A model generated the notes under the pieces. It saw only the letters and a list, made by a program, of their open reading frames with translations, was not told the origin of the DNA and made no database searches. 64,000 nt of DNA from positions 46,290,608 through 46,354,607 of the forward strand of contig NC_064824.1 in assembly GCF_024166365.1 (NCBI RefSeq), given 5' to 3'. Origin of the DNA: Elephas maximus indicus. Taxonomy: Eukaryota; Chordata; Mammalia; Proboscidea; Elephantidae. The position numbers and the translations under genes were made by a program. Each line of letters begins with the position of its first letter. Positions within the stretch are counted from its first letter, which is position 1. Below, in pieces: positions 1 to 11,343 of the stretch.

Positions 1-1055
1 TCAATTTCTAGCTGACAAAGTTTACGGGTATTAACCTAGTTTGAGACCAAACCCTCAAAAGAACTTAGCTGAAACTGTCATAAATCTTTTAAGGTAAGTG
101 AGGAAGCCAGATCTGAAGAGGTTTCATGATGAACGATAAAACACAGGCGCCTGCAATGCATGCCCCTGAGGAAAGCCAGTGAAAGATGTGGAATGAAAAC
201 CAAAAGCTGTGTGCACTTAAAGCGTAACCATGACAACCACACCACCAACTCCTGGAGTTTATTATTATTATTTAATAATTTGTTTATAGAATTAAATAGC
301 CAGTCATGTTTACTCTGCTCCACAGTTAGTTTTCTCTATTATATACAGAAACTCAACAAATGAATTCTTCCCGGTGGAGAAGCAAATTTTCTTACTATAC
401 CAGGTAGTAGTTTGCCTGTCATCAGGTTACCGAAGCCAGTCATTATTTTTGGGAGCTGGGGAAATTATTTAGGAATCCCCTGTCCCCAGGCAGATAGACC
501 CGAAGTTTTCAGCTGACCTTCAGTGCTTCTGCCATTACAGCAGTAAATTTCCCTTGAAGGCAGACAGTTCTTGGGTAATTTTAGAGAGGGCAAAGGAGCA
601 GAATTATAGGTTGTCTAGGAAGGGTTGAAAGATTAGGTCTCTGGAGGGAAAAAATAAAATGAATCATGTTGAAGGGCAACTACTACTTAGGGTCAAAGTT
701 TAAATGTCTGTAACCAGTGTTTTAGGTTGCCTTGCAGCTGGGATAATTAATGTTTTTATGTCTTGGAATAATTGAAAATAAAGCGTTACATTTAGAACAG
801 ATGATATTCATTTCAAGAAACAAAAAGGCATTCATTAAAAAAAAAACTACGTATCAGTCATTGCAAACCTGTAGACAAATACAAATTATCTAACTTTACT
901 TTTCTGAAATGAGTAATTTCCTTTTTTTTTTTGTTAACTATAGATGAGTTTCTTTGGTTAACTAGATATAAGTTTCTTCAGTATAAGAATGGTAGAATAA
1001 TATTAGGGTAACCTGTAAAAAGACCAAGAGGCAGTCATTTGAATAGAACAAGAGG
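1..1055. other. Single-copy stretch, nothing recognised
   Basis: AT-rich sequence with short homopolymer runs. The two overlapping short frames near 78-363 lie on opposite strands and have no recognisable family motif, so I do not call them genes. Confidence 0.5.
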
Positions 1056-1059
1056 ATAT

Positions 1060-1799
1060 GGTGTAGTTTAAAATGAGGAAAGGTGTGTATCAGGGTTGTA
1101 TCCTTTCACCATACTTATTTAATCTGTATGCTGAGCAAATAATCTGAGAAGCTGGACTATATGAAGAAGAATGCAGCATCAGGATTAGAGGAAGACTGAT
1201 TAACAACCTGTGTTACGCAGATGACACAACCTTGCTTGCTGAAAGTGAAGAGGACTTAAAGCACTTACTGATGAACATCAAAGAGTACAGTGTTCAGTAT
1301 AGATCACACCTCAACATAAAGAAAATAAAAATCCTCATAACTGGACCAATAAGCCATGGTATTTTCAATTGCCTCATATGCCTGTAAAAGCTAGACAATG
1401 AATAAGGAAGACCAAAGAAAAATTGATGTGTTTGAATTATGGAGTTGGTGAAGAATACTCAATGGACTGCCAGAAGAATGAACAAATCTGTCTTGGAAGA
1501 AGTACAGCCAGAATGCTCCTTAGGAGCAAAGATGGTGAGACTTCATCTCATATACTTTGGAATATGCTATCAGGAGGGGCCAGTCCCTCGAAGAGGACGT
1601 CATGCTTGGCAAAGTAGAGGGTCAGCAGAAAAGAGGAAAACGTTCAACAAGGTGGATTGACACAGTAGCTGCAACGATGGGTTCAAATACAACAATGAGT
1701 GTGAGGGTGGTGCAGGACCAGGCAGTGTTTAGTTTTGTTGTATATGGGGTCGCTGTGAGTAGGAACCAACTCGAGGGCACCTAACAACAGTAACAACAA
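1060..1799 (+). mobile_element. RTE (BovB-like) LINE, 3' half with decayed reverse transcriptase
   Basis: A non-LTR retrotransposon remnant. Conceptual translation of about 1090-1300 gives the RT palm region: a GCILSPYLFN-like stretch, then the catalytic YADD motif coded at 1214-1225, then TLLAESEEDLKHLL. The frame is broken by a stop after the LYAEQII stretch and by later frameshifts, so it is inactive. After the coding part comes the conserved region reading ATGGACTGCCAGAAGAATG. The element ends at about 1745-1799 with the tail GGGCACCTAACAACAG and further CAA repeats. The same family recurs at 9.6, 12.6, 35, 48.2 and 63.6 kb. RTE-type elements are known in Afrotheria. The 5' half (endonuclease) is missing, as expected for a 5'-truncated copy. 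Confidence 0.85.
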
Positions 1800-1802
1800 C
1801 CT

Positions 1803-2007
1803 GTAAAAACCAAACTTGGTTGCCATCAAGTTGATTCCAACCCCTAATGACTCTAAAGGGCAGAGTAGAAATGCCCCATAGGGCTTCCAAGGCTGTAATC
1901 TTTATAGAAGCCAGCTGCAACATCTTTCTACCATGGAACAGCTGGTAGGTTCGAAACACTGACCTGTTTGTTAGCAGCCAAGCGCTTAACCACTGTGCCA
2001 CCAGGGA
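1803..2007 (-). mobile_element. AfroSINE, variant with extended middle segment
   Basis: Read on the minus strand it has the tRNA-like head (GGTGGCACAGTGGTTAAGCG) followed by a middle segment (GAAAGATGTTGCAGC-like) absent from the short SINE form. It ends in the RTE-like tail next to an A-rich run at 1804-1812. It abuts the 3' end of the preceding RTE copy. No clear target duplication was found. Confidence 0.85.
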
Positions 2008-2964
2008 TAGATCCTAAAATTCTTTTGTTTAAATGCCTTTGTCTGCACGTAGCTTAATTTGTATACTCTTTAAAGCTTTCGTTTGAAGAACCACAGAAGC
2101 CTAACAGAAGATTTGGGAAGAAATTAGAGGCTTCTGATACTACTGTCTAGGGAGGTGGTTGTGGACTCTGTGCTTTAGGCAACGTAGCCGAATGTATGAT
2201 CTGTCTTTTGCATGCATGGTTGAACCAAACCAGGTAGCTTGTTAAAATAGTTAAAATATGCTAGTATTGCAAGTTTAAAAACCCACTAAACAAATGCTAA
2301 ATATTTTTGGTGTTTAAAAAAAAAAAAATACAATGCCTGATAATTGGAGAACAAGAAAATATTTTTGTAATTAAAAAAAAAGCAGATTTTTCTGTAGCCT
2401 GCCAATCATATGGATATTTGAATCCTAGTTTAGTCTGTTAGTCTGAGTTATATTGGCAAGATAGAATTAACATTAATGGTTGGGAATGAGGAATTTTAAA
2501 AAATCAAATCTTCTAAACATTCCATCCATAATTCTGTAAGTGTTCATAATCAATTTGATATTGTGTAAATAAAAACTATGAAGTAGAAATGAATTAGAAA
2601 TCCACGACAAAGGAAGGTGCTGCTGAGTCGCAGATAGACTTGTAAACATTGGTTGCTATTTTCAGGTGTTCGCGGAGAATGAGTTTAACTGAAGAGCTGG
2701 GAATATCTTTGTGAGTGGCCAATACGAAACACTTCTACCGACAAGGCTAGGCAACTGTACCTGGGGCAGTAAAGGAGTTTAAGAGTAGACAAAGAAGGGC
2801 TTTATTTGCTCTATCAAGTCTCTGAGTCTGGGCAAGTAATTCATCAATTCTGTGCCTCAGTTTCCTCTTTCGAACTTCTCAGAGCAGTTATGCCTTTCAA
2901 ATATCACGTGGGAAAGTGCTGTGGAAATAAAATCTGTTGTTATTCCGTCTCTCTAAGGAGCTGC
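2008..2964. other. Single-copy stretch with a MIR-like patch
   Basis: AT-rich and mostly unrecognised. About 2810-2890 contains a MIR core-like segment (GGGCAAGTAATTCATC, CTCAGTTTCCTC). Nothing else is supported. Confidence 0.45.
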
Positions 2965-3175
2965 TAAGGAGTCCCTGGGTGGCGAAAATGGTTAAGCATT
3001 TGGCTGCTAATAGAAACGTTGTTGGATCCACCCATAGGTACATTGGTGACGAAGCCTGGAGATACACTTCCCAGAGGCCACAGCCATTGAAAACCATATG
3101 GTGCACAGTTCTACTCTGAAACATATGGGGTCTCCCATGAGTTGGAGTTGACTTGACGGTAACTGGTACTGATAT
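2965..3175 (+). mobile_element. AfroSINE, 'CCTGGGTGG' subtype
   Basis: tRNA-like head (AGTCCCTGGGTGGCGAAAAT, GGTTAAGC) with a body unlike the common form: CCACCC...AGAGGC...CAGCCATTGAAAACC...TATGGGGTC. The tail matches the shared SINE/RTE end (GAGTTGGAGTTGACTTGACG). Other copies of this subtype are at 28.2, 61.0 and 63.2 kb on the plus strand, and at 21.8, 41.5 and 58.9 kb on the minus strand. Confidence 0.85.
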
Positions 3176-3464
3176 GGTGGTGCTACTGCTTCCTCTAAGC
3201 CAGAATAGCTGAGAGAAGGTATGACCTTTGTCGTGGTCAAGCTAGCTGCTGCCGTATTAACCTTGGGCTATAATGAGCTCCCTCATTAGGTCCCTTTTGA
3301 GGAGGGGCCCCATTTCTGGTCTGTGGCCACCAAGAACAGGCAGATGGAATCAGAAACAATTATGTAGATAAGGAAGAAAAAAAAAAAGTTCATTTCTGCC
3401 AGCTAATTTCCTCAGATATCTTGAAAGGAATACTTAAAAAAAAAAAACTTGCCCCTCTCCATTA
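3176..3464. other. Unrecognised stretch
   Basis: Unassigned sequence with two A-rich runs (near 3379-3390 and 3435-3447). No coding or repeat family seen. Confidence 0.4.
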
Positions 3465-3475
3465 TGGCTATATCA

Positions 3476-3887
3476 AGGAGCCCTGGTGGTACAGTGGTTA
3501 AAGCACTTAGCTGCTAACTGAAAGTTCAGTGGTTGGAACTAGCCAGCTGCTCCAAAGGAGAAAGATGTGGCAGTTGGCTTCCGTAAAGATTAACCAAAAA
3601 AACAAACAAACAAACAAAAAAAAACCCAAGCCCATTGCCATCGAGTCAATTCTGACTCATAGTGACCATATAGGACAGAGTAGAACTGCCCCATAGAGTT
3701 TCTAAGGAAAGCCTGATGGATTCAAACTGCCAACCTTTGGGTTAGCAGCCATAGCACTTAACCACTACACCACCAGGGTTTCCTCTGTAAAGACTGCAGC
3801 CTTGGAAACTCCATGGGGCACTTCTACTCTGTCCTATAGGTTCACTATGAGTAGGAACCAACTTGATGGTAATAGGTTTTTGGTTTG
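3476..3887 (+). mobile_element. Outer AfroSINE, split by a second SINE
   Basis: A plus-strand SINE with the extended-middle form, flanked by an 11-bp target duplication TGGCTATATCA at 3465-3475 and 3888-3898. Its head is at 3476-3591. It resumes at 3785 (GTAAAGACTGCAGCCTTGG) and ends at about 3887. The interruption is the minus-strand SINE at 3592-3784. Confidence 0.92.
3592..3784 (-). mobile_element. Inner AfroSINE inserted into the outer SINE
   Basis: A full-length minus-strand SINE. Its A-rich tail, containing an AAAC repeat, is at 3596-3626, and its tRNA-like head (GGTGGTGTAGTGGTTAAG on the minus strand) ends near 3780. Target duplications of about 11 bp flank it: CCGTAAAGATT at 3581-3591 and CTGTAAAGACT at 3785-3795, differing at two bases. 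It is therefore younger than its host. Confidence 0.92.
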
Positions 3888-3898
3888 TGGCTATATCA

Positions 3899-5695
3899 CC
3901 TCACTTACCTGCTTTATTTATTTTCTCACTTTTATGAAAATAAGCTCCCTGGTAGCTCCATCAGTAAGGACCAGTGGCCATAGCTGAGTTTTATAGAGGC
4001 CCCAGTGCAGGGTTGTCTATTTTCATGTGTGAAGACCCATCTCTGGTGAAAAACTCAACCAACACAGTGACCCAAATCCAGCTATAATGAAATAGCCAGA
4101 CAATTACAATTATCTCAGTTTATCCACAGGTATAAATCATTGCTTAAATTTATCCAATTCGTAGAACATGTACAGTTTTGTTGACTGGGACTGTTTCTTC
4201 TTCCACTTCAAATCTTACTTCATCTTGTTATTATAATAAACTTCCAAACAGTATCATACAGTTCCGAGAATCTAGCAGTTAGATCTCCAGCTGAATGACT
4301 TGATTGACTTGCAAGTTGTTTTTTTGAAGCTTGCGGAGTTAAGCTTTCTATGCTCATTAGAGCTAATTGTACAAGGATACCTTCTGTGTGTGGTGCCTAA
4401 AGCCCCATGCAGGCATGGGATGGTATTTAAATCCTTTGATAACATGATTACTGAGGATTAAAAAGTAATTAAAATGACTGCCCATGACAATCAGCTCATC
4501 AACAACACTAAGGGGAGCGTGCGTTCTTAAAGGCATGGAGCTGTGCGGTGAGAACTTGCAACCATCTGACTGATGTTTAGAGATTTGCTGGAATGGGTAA
4601 ATTCTTTCCCTTCCCAGAGCAGCAGATAATGTCATTTGGTTGCATGTGGGTCTTTAATTATGGTGAGACTGCTCAGTGCACCTCAATGGCCTTGCTGCTT
4701 GCTCTTTCCTATTAATTGTGAAGCTGTAACCCAAGTCCTGAGCTGTTCCAGTGTGACCCTGAGGTTACTTGAGTCTCCCATTTGTGTTTAAGTAAATAAT
4801 GGTGATCAGTAATTTCCCTCTGGAACCCTTAGAGCATAGCAATTACATGAAATTTGCTTGGCTCTTTCATGCATACCCAGAATTAGAAATAAGTGCATAA
4901 GGCATTTGGAATGATAACATCGAAGATATGCCTGAGCCCCTCAATAGTGCTATGTTCCCTCTCCGGCTCATCAACATTCCCATTGTAACTTTAACTGCAC
5001 AAACTCCAGGAGATAATGCAAACGGAGGGTATATTTTTCTAAGTCGCAGAGAAAAGATGGTTTCCATTCTCTCCCACTAGCTGAAGCCATGTATTTGCTC
5101 CGTGTGTAAAACCTAATGCTTGAGGCAATATTTTCTTGGTTGACATTGTTTTTTTTTTTTTTTGGACTGAACAAAATGTATTGATATTTCTAAAGTAAAC
5201 TATGCTGTAGTTGGCTAGGCGACAGACCGAATTTGGGAAATTAATTAAATAAAGTGTTACGTCTGAGTACCCATTTAGAAGAGTATTCGTATTCTCAACA
5301 GCTCTTAAGGAAGGACACTACATAATCAATAATGATGTACAATTTGGCTCTTTTAAAAACCAAGGCTTCTATGTAGCAAGTTCAAGTTTTCTGAGAAATC
5401 AATGGCATTAATTTTACAAAACCACAAGTCAAATTTATAACAAGTGGAGTGAAAAAAGTCTTGACACATCAACTCCATTGAAATAGGGTAAATTTTTAAT
5501 TATGCAGCTGATTTCATTACCTCATGGAAATTCTTAAAGGTCTTATGTTCTAGAATACAAATAATACTGCAGAGTTTTACAATGACTAAACCATAAACTG
5601 ATGTTATACACTCTAATATGTTTTAAAAAAGACAAAGCATGATAAAGTGGATAAAAGAAGAAATAAAGGAAGACTCTAAATTTGTTAATAAAAAA
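3899..5695. other. Long single-copy stretch
   Basis: No interspersed repeat or gene recognised. The longest frames are under 100 codons and show no family motif. Being free of young repeats, it could include conserved noncoding DNA, but the sequence alone cannot show that. Confidence 0.4.
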
Positions 5696-5699
5696 CCCC

Positions 5700-5790
5700 T
5701 CTGTCAAATTCTTGCTATGCAACATTGAGCAAACCCCTTAATATCACTGAACGTCAGTTTCTTCATTTATAAAATGAAGGTCCCAGGATT
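5700..5790 (+). repeat. MIR relic
   Basis: MIR core-like order: TTGAGCAAACCCCTTAAT, then CGTCAGTTTCTTCATTTATA, then AAAATGAAGGTCCCAGGATT. Old and diverged. Confidence 0.6.
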
Positions 5791-7265
5791 ACTATGCAGA
5801 TAAGTTGGATATTGGTGAAAGTTTATTATAAACCTAAATGTGCAATGTCAATGTTATTCAAACAACGTTTAATATCAAGTGGCAAAAGTTCTTTAAGGAT
5901 TATAACCTGTGCTCTCACTTTGAAGAGTTCACTAGAATGCTGGTCTTGGACACTCACTTTTGTAGTTTCCTTCATAGATATTTATACCTATATTTTGGAC
6001 CATTGGTTACCAGGAGGATAATGATGAAGCTTAGCTTCTCATAAAAAAGGTGGATAACAGAAGACATTAATTTAATAAGCTTTTCTACATTTTTTACAAA
6101 AGAATCAAGTTTTAAAACTATTAAATTAGCTGATTTAGCTAGATCTCAACGAAACACCTGGACAGATGAATGGATAGAGTATTAAAAGAGGCTTCTGATC
6201 TCTTTCCTGCTCTACCATTAACTTCCTGTGTGATTTCTATAAATCCCTTAAAACTTCTGATTCTCCTTTTCCTGTGAAGCTTGATGAAGTTAGGGGACCA
6301 CAACTACGAAAGTGCTCCTGAGGAAAAATTTATGAGGGAGAAAGTGAAGTAGGAGAGTCAGCATGGCTGTGGCTTCAGGGAACATCAACTCTTGGCCTGA
6401 CCCACACGAGAAGTTTCCTGAGCAAAAATGCTTTCTCATTGGAGGAGAGTGGGGTGGGAAGGGGAGACATAAAATCCAGTCAGCCAGAGGGCATATCTGC
6501 AGAGTAGGGGGCAGCTGTGAGCCTTGAGCAGCAAACACTCCTAGCAGCTTGGGATGGGATGCACTGCCCAGTAAAGGGAATGCAGGTGGTGCACCAAAAA
6601 GCATCCAGAACAACTGGTCACACTTTTCACATTCTCCTGTAAAAAACTTTCTCTCTAACAGTAAGTCAGATAAATGTGTATTATGAACAAACTCCTCTCC
6701 AACCCCACTGTGCTGTTTGTGTCATCTTTGTGGAACCACCGCGGGTTTTGCCTGGAAACCCGGTAGCAGGTTTCTCTTCCTCACACACATCCATCTCAAT
6801 GGTTATTTTGTCTTGCCACTTCGTACCATCTTGCCTCAACGGCTAGCTTCCAAGAAAACTCTACATTGCAAGAAAAATGCTGTCGATTTAAGTGGTTTTG
6901 ACAACTAAGATATTGCTTCTCCTCTTCATGTTACCTTCCCATTACCCATTTTCCATAAATATCAGATTTACTCTCTGATTGACTGCCTAGGGCCAGAAGG
7001 GTGAAAAGCTGTCATCAAAAAATATGTATTAAGCATTTAATTATGTAAATTTGGGGCCAAAATATGTAACCAATAGTCAAGAAATAATTTAGAGTGGTCT
7101 TTCTCAAAGAGAGTTCTTTGGCTCCCCCAAAATTTCCAGAAACAAAGGTTTCTGAAACTAAATAACTTATAAGGCTGCATATTTTATCCCCATCTGGGAG
7201 ATTCATCATAAACATTTTATAATTAGTTTTTTGTTTATTTGTTAATTATCTGTCCTCCACTTGTC
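5791..7265. other. Single-copy stretch with a weak MIR-like patch
   Basis: About 6180-6290 resembles MIR (CTCTACCATTAACTTCCTGT, then CTGATTCTCCTTTTCCTGTG). The 107-codon minus-strand frame at 6290-6613 shows no recognisable family. Otherwise unassigned. Confidence 0.4.
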
Positions 7266-7362
7266 TTTAAGTACCACAAAAGTAGGTGTTTGTCCGCCTT
7301 ATTCACCATTGCATCCCCAGCACCTAGCCCAGTGCCCGGCGTATCATAAAAAAAAATAAATA
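7266..7362 (+). repeat. L2 3'-end relic
   Basis: Segment reading CACCATTGCATCCCCAGCAC, then TAGCCCAGTGCCCGGC, then an A-rich AAATAAATAA run. This is the usual L2 LINE end. Diverged. Confidence 0.65.
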
Positions 7363-7549
7363 AGTTTACCTTTGAGAATTCCTAGAGTAAAGAAATCTGT
7401 TTAAATTGTTTAATCCAGTGAACTTGTGCACAGACACAGAATTCACACACACACATCCCCTTCTGGAAAACAATTTGTGAAATTTGTTTTTAGAGCAAGA
7501 AAAGATAGCTCAATAGAAGTTGACCTTTTGCATTGGTCTAAATGATGAT

Positions 7550-8010
7550 TATGCTGGTCATTTTCCTCATGCCCTTCTCCAAATCCATTTTCCACCCTCC
7601 TCTAGCAGACTCCTATAGATGACATCTTCTGGACTCTACTGCCTTTTGGCTTCTGGTTCTATTTGGCCAATGAGAAGCAATGCAAGGGATCAAAGGGCGG
7701 GAGAGAGATCAGAGTATTTCTCTCCAGCTTCCTCCTTCTTCAGCACCACAATTCTCTTGGTGGCTGCATCCCTCCATGATGATAGGTCCTGCCCAATGTA
7801 CCGCCTTCCACTGTTTCAGCCCTCCTATGTTTGGGGAATGGTATTCCCACCCCTCTCCACTTAGGTTCTTGGAGGGTAATGACTTCCTCTGTGCTCTTTT
7901 TCGGAGTCTCAACATCACTCTTTGGCTCCCTTGACCACACCCACACCTCTGTAAAAAGTTCTTTCATTATAACCTCTCCAGAATCCCATTGGAGCATGCC
8001 TGCTGTTTTC
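7550..8010 (+). repeat. Old dispersed repeat, family not assigned
   Basis: The order TGGCCAATGAGAAGCAATGC, GGTATTTC-like, GGTTCTTGGAGGGTAATGAC, CCCTTGACCACACCCACACC, CCTCTCCAGAATCCC is familiar as a dispersed mammalian repeat, but I cannot name the family. Several overlapping frames here (for example 7619-7864 and 7831-8085) are best explained as chance frames in this repeat. Confidence 0.4.
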
Positions 8011-8773
8011 TGGATGCTCTACTACTGTGATGGTCTCAATCTTCTGGCCTCTTTAGTCTGGAATGGACTACCAAGAGGAAACTGAACAAGAGGACAGAAG
8101 GAAGAAATTAAATACCTTCATGGCAGAATCAGAGCTTCACGTAGTGGTTACTTTGACTGAAGTTTTGTGAATTTCCAGAATTTCATCCACACCTATACAG
8201 GTGAGTATAAAAATAAATCCCAGAGCCAAAGCAAAGCATTGTTATGAGTTATCCACCTTTCTCGTTCACAACTGGGAGATGTACTAGATAGTTTTAATCT
8301 ACTCTTTGCACAGATTTTGAGCTTCAAAGAAAATAGGAACTTATTCCTCTGGGCCATCACTCCTCGTTGTAAATATAGTTCAGGACACTGTAGGCACTCA
8401 CTGCACATTAACTCAATTTATCTGTTCATTTAGATGAGGCCACAGCTGCTGAGAAAGGATGAAGTGGAGGCATCATCCATTAGCTTTAAACTAAAGGATA
8501 ATATTTGGCAGCACTGTGAACAAAGGGAAAGAGCAGCATATTAGTGAAAAGAAGGTACCAAATCTCCAAGTGTAATGTTTAACAGCTTTTTATGTGCTAT
8601 GAAGATTGGACTAATATACTACTTTATATGATAACATAATTGGCAATAATTAAGATCTGTCTAGTGATGGCAGAAAAATGAGCACCCTGGACCTAAGAAT
8701 ACATGTGCTATAGATAAAGGTGATTATGTCATTGCACGAGGTGTTGATTTTCTAAGTAGCTGTAGTAGGTATA
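8011..8773. other. Unrecognised stretch
   Basis: No gene or repeat that I can support. AT-rich, with only short frames. Confidence 0.4.
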
Positions 8774-9499
8774 CAGTTGATCCTTGGTATCCCGGAGGCT
8801 TGGTTCCAGGACCCTCCACGGATACCAATATCTGCGGATGCTCAAGTCCCTTACATAAAATGGCGCAGTATTTGCATATAACCTCTGGACATCCTCCCAT
8901 GTACTTTAAATCATCTCTAGATTACTTATAATACCTAATATAAGGTAAGTGCTATGTAAATAGTCGTTTCATCACAATTGAAGACTTGCTCTGGAAGGTA
9001 GTCTTTCTCTTCTATGAGTTTCTTGAGCTCTTCTGGACATGCTGATGCTGCCTGGGCATCAGCTGATGATGATTGCCTGTGATCTTGAAGTTCTGGAGGC
9101 TGTAGCATTTACAGGTAGTAGTGCTAGTAAGCCAGCCCTTACTAGCCTGAAAACCCTTCCTCTTGCTCTCCTCAACTCCCTCACACTTAGCCTTTGAGGC
9201 ATTATTTTGATCACTTCATTGCATTTTAGGAGCCATTTTTTCAGAGAACCAAAGGGTGCACACAAATAGGGAACGAATGAGACTCTAGATGAACAATGCT
9301 CAGACAACAGGTGATGGAGAGAGACTGAGGATTTGTGAAATGGCCTACACATTACTTCATTTATGTGGATTCAGTGCAGTGCTTGCTTGGCATGCAGCAA
9401 ATTCAAGTTTTACTTTTTGGGATTTTCTTTTCGAATATTTTCAATCCGTGATTGGTCGAATTCACAGATGCAGAACTCACAGATATGGAGGGCTGACTG
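8774..9499 (+). mobile_element. Tigger-type (Tc1/mariner) DNA transposon remnant
   Basis: Left terminal inverted repeat begins CAGTTGATCCTTGGTATCC at 8774. The right end reads GGAGGGCTGACTG and closes at 9499, the inverse form CAGTCAGCCCTCC. Both ends abut TA (8772-8773 and 9500-9501), the target site of this superfamily. The flanking arms (CCACGGATACCAATATCTGC on the left, AACTCACAGATATGGAGGG on the right) belong to the non-autonomous Tigger/MER2 group. The roughly 360 bp between the arms was not recognised. The minus-strand frame at 9059-9352 inside it has no transposase motif that I can see. Confidence 0.75.
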
Positions 9500-9574
9500 T
9501 ATTTGCCTTGGAACTCAATGGAGATGAGTTTTTTGTCAAATCAAATAATTTTGCAAAAAAATTTCCCTAAGATG

Positions 9575-9784
9575 TGTGGTGAGCCCATGTATAATAGAAT
9601 GAAATATTGCCTGGTCCTGTGTCATCTTCAAAATTGTTGGTACATTTCAGTCTATTGTTGTGTCCATACATCTCATTGAGGGTTTTCCTTGCCTTCTTTG
9701 GCCTTCCACTTTACCAAAGTTGAGGTCCTTCTCCTGATGATGCATCCAAAGTAAGCAAGTCAAAGTCTTGGACAATATTTAGCA
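9575..9784 (-). mobile_element. RTE LINE 3' fragment
   Basis: The minus strand carries the RTE 3' region. On the plus strand it reads TGCCTGGTCCTGTGTCATC, CATCTCATTGAGGGTTTTCC, CCACTTTACCAAAGTTGAGG, CTTCTCCTGATG, in the reverse order of the plus copies at 1.6 and 48.9 kb. Noncoding, and heavily diverged. Confidence 0.7.
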
Positions 9785-9992
9785 ATCTATAAGGTTTTCA
9801 TTGGCTAATTTTTGGAAGTAGATCATCAGTCCTTTATTCCTAGTCTATCTTAGCCTGGAAACTCTGCTGAAACCTGTCCATCATGGGTGGCACTGCTGGT
9901 ATTTGAAACAACAGTGACATAGCTTTCCGGAACATAGAAACACATAGGAAGCCATCACAGTATGACAAACTGTCCAATAGGTGGTGGGTTCT
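9785..9992 (-). mobile_element. AfroSINE composite with a long head
   Basis: Contains GGTTTTCATTGGCTAATTTT, typical of the CCTGGGTGG subtype, followed by a segment (GAAACCTGTCCATCATGGG, CTGCTGGTATTTGAAAC, CATAGCTTTCC) that recurs at 35485-35636. That shared segment is neither the tRNA head nor the RTE tail, so a longer composite SINE form seems present in this genome. Confidence 0.6.
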
Positions 9993-10132
9993 GATGATGG
10001 GGCTATAGAAATCCCATACCTTGTAGAGGTATCTACTGTATCGGATCCCATGAACAACTACAGAGAATTATGACCCGGGCAGCACCAGTCATAGACTTGT
10101 CTCTCAAAGCAAGTTCTCTGGACTGGTCAGGT

Positions 10133-10295
10133 CCAAAAAAACACATTGCCATCGAATTGATTCCTACTCATAGTGACCCTATAGGAAAGAGTAGAACTGC
10201 CCCATAGAGTTTCCAAGGAGTACCTGGTGGATTTGAACTGCTAGTCTCTTGGTTAGCAGCCATAGCTCTTAACCACTACACTACCAGGGTTTCCA
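10133..10295 (-). mobile_element. AfroSINE, full-length short form
   Basis: Minus-strand SINE flanked by a perfect 12-bp duplication GACTGGTCAGGT at 10121-10132 and 10296-10307. The A-rich tail is at the left edge and the tRNA-like head at the right edge (CCACTACACTACCAGGG on plus). Confidence 0.93.
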
Positions 10296-10307
10296 GACTG
10301 GTCAGGT

Positions 10308-11330
10308 AGTGACCTGCTATTTAGCACCTCAGGGAGCCTTCAGCAACACCAGTATAAGTACTTGATTGTTAACTAGAGTTGGTGTTTTCCAGTAGAGATT
10401 CTGAGAGCAGTAAGCCCATTATAACCACTGCTTCTGTTCTGAGCTCTCTTGCTCATTCCTTTAACCTAGACCTTAGCCTATTTCTTCTTGACAGTTTCCA
10501 TCACCTTGGAAATTATTTTGTAAGATAAAACAGTTGCTTTCTAATTATGTGAGTCCTTGCTATGGGTTGTGTGTTTCCTTTTTGTGAAACTGGTTCATAG
10601 GATTTCAGGCTAAACCTATCTGGGTAGCTTAACTTGTGATGAAAGTAATGATAACCTAGTTCTTCTATTCTTGCTTATAATTATTTATTTTAATAATCAT
10701 TAGTTTATATGCTTAGCTACCTTTCAAAGTATTAGTTTCTTGAGAGTACATCTCTTTAGTCTTTATCTTATCCTTGGAATTGACTCTTCCCAGGATGACT
10801 CTCAGTGGAAATGATCAGTCCCCCAGGGAAAGCCCCAAACCTGTTTTTTTTGCCCCACCCAAAAAATGATATCAGAACACCTAAGTACATTCCACAAAGC
10901 CTGAGTTATTCAGTCTTAACACAATGCGTAGAACATCAACAATCACAATTTAGCTTTATCCAGATTGGTGCAGAGGTGACCACAGCTCTTCCTCCCAAGC
11001 AAGTAAAAGGATTTAGGCTTGCATCATTCTTACTTCATACTTTAAGGTTCCAGTTCCTGATCTCTTCAGTGTTCTTTGCTTCCAAAATAGGTAACTTTTT
11101 ACATTGGTAACTTAACATAGCCAGAGAATCTCAAAACCCTATTTCTAGAAATGGTATCTAGTCATGCACGAATCTGGCCAATTCTGGTGGTTTTCCCAGA
11201 GAAAAACAACGGTATGCATCAAGGTGGATCCAAGTCTCCAACTCTTTTCAGTTGAAAGCAGCTTGAAATTTTGCTTTACATTCATAATATGTCCGTTAAG
11301 ATTTCATAGATTCTGCAGACAAGTTTCAAA
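10308..11330. other. Unrecognised stretch
   Basis: No family recognised. The 101-codon plus frame at 10805-11110 has no motif I know and no supporting context. The part nearest 11.3 kb may already belong to the retroviral relic downstream. Confidence 0.4.
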
Positions 11331-11343
11331 CAGAGTATAAACC

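Noticed and set aside
3597..3626. An AAAC repeat as an independent microsatellite
   Set aside because: It is the A-rich tail of the inner SINE.
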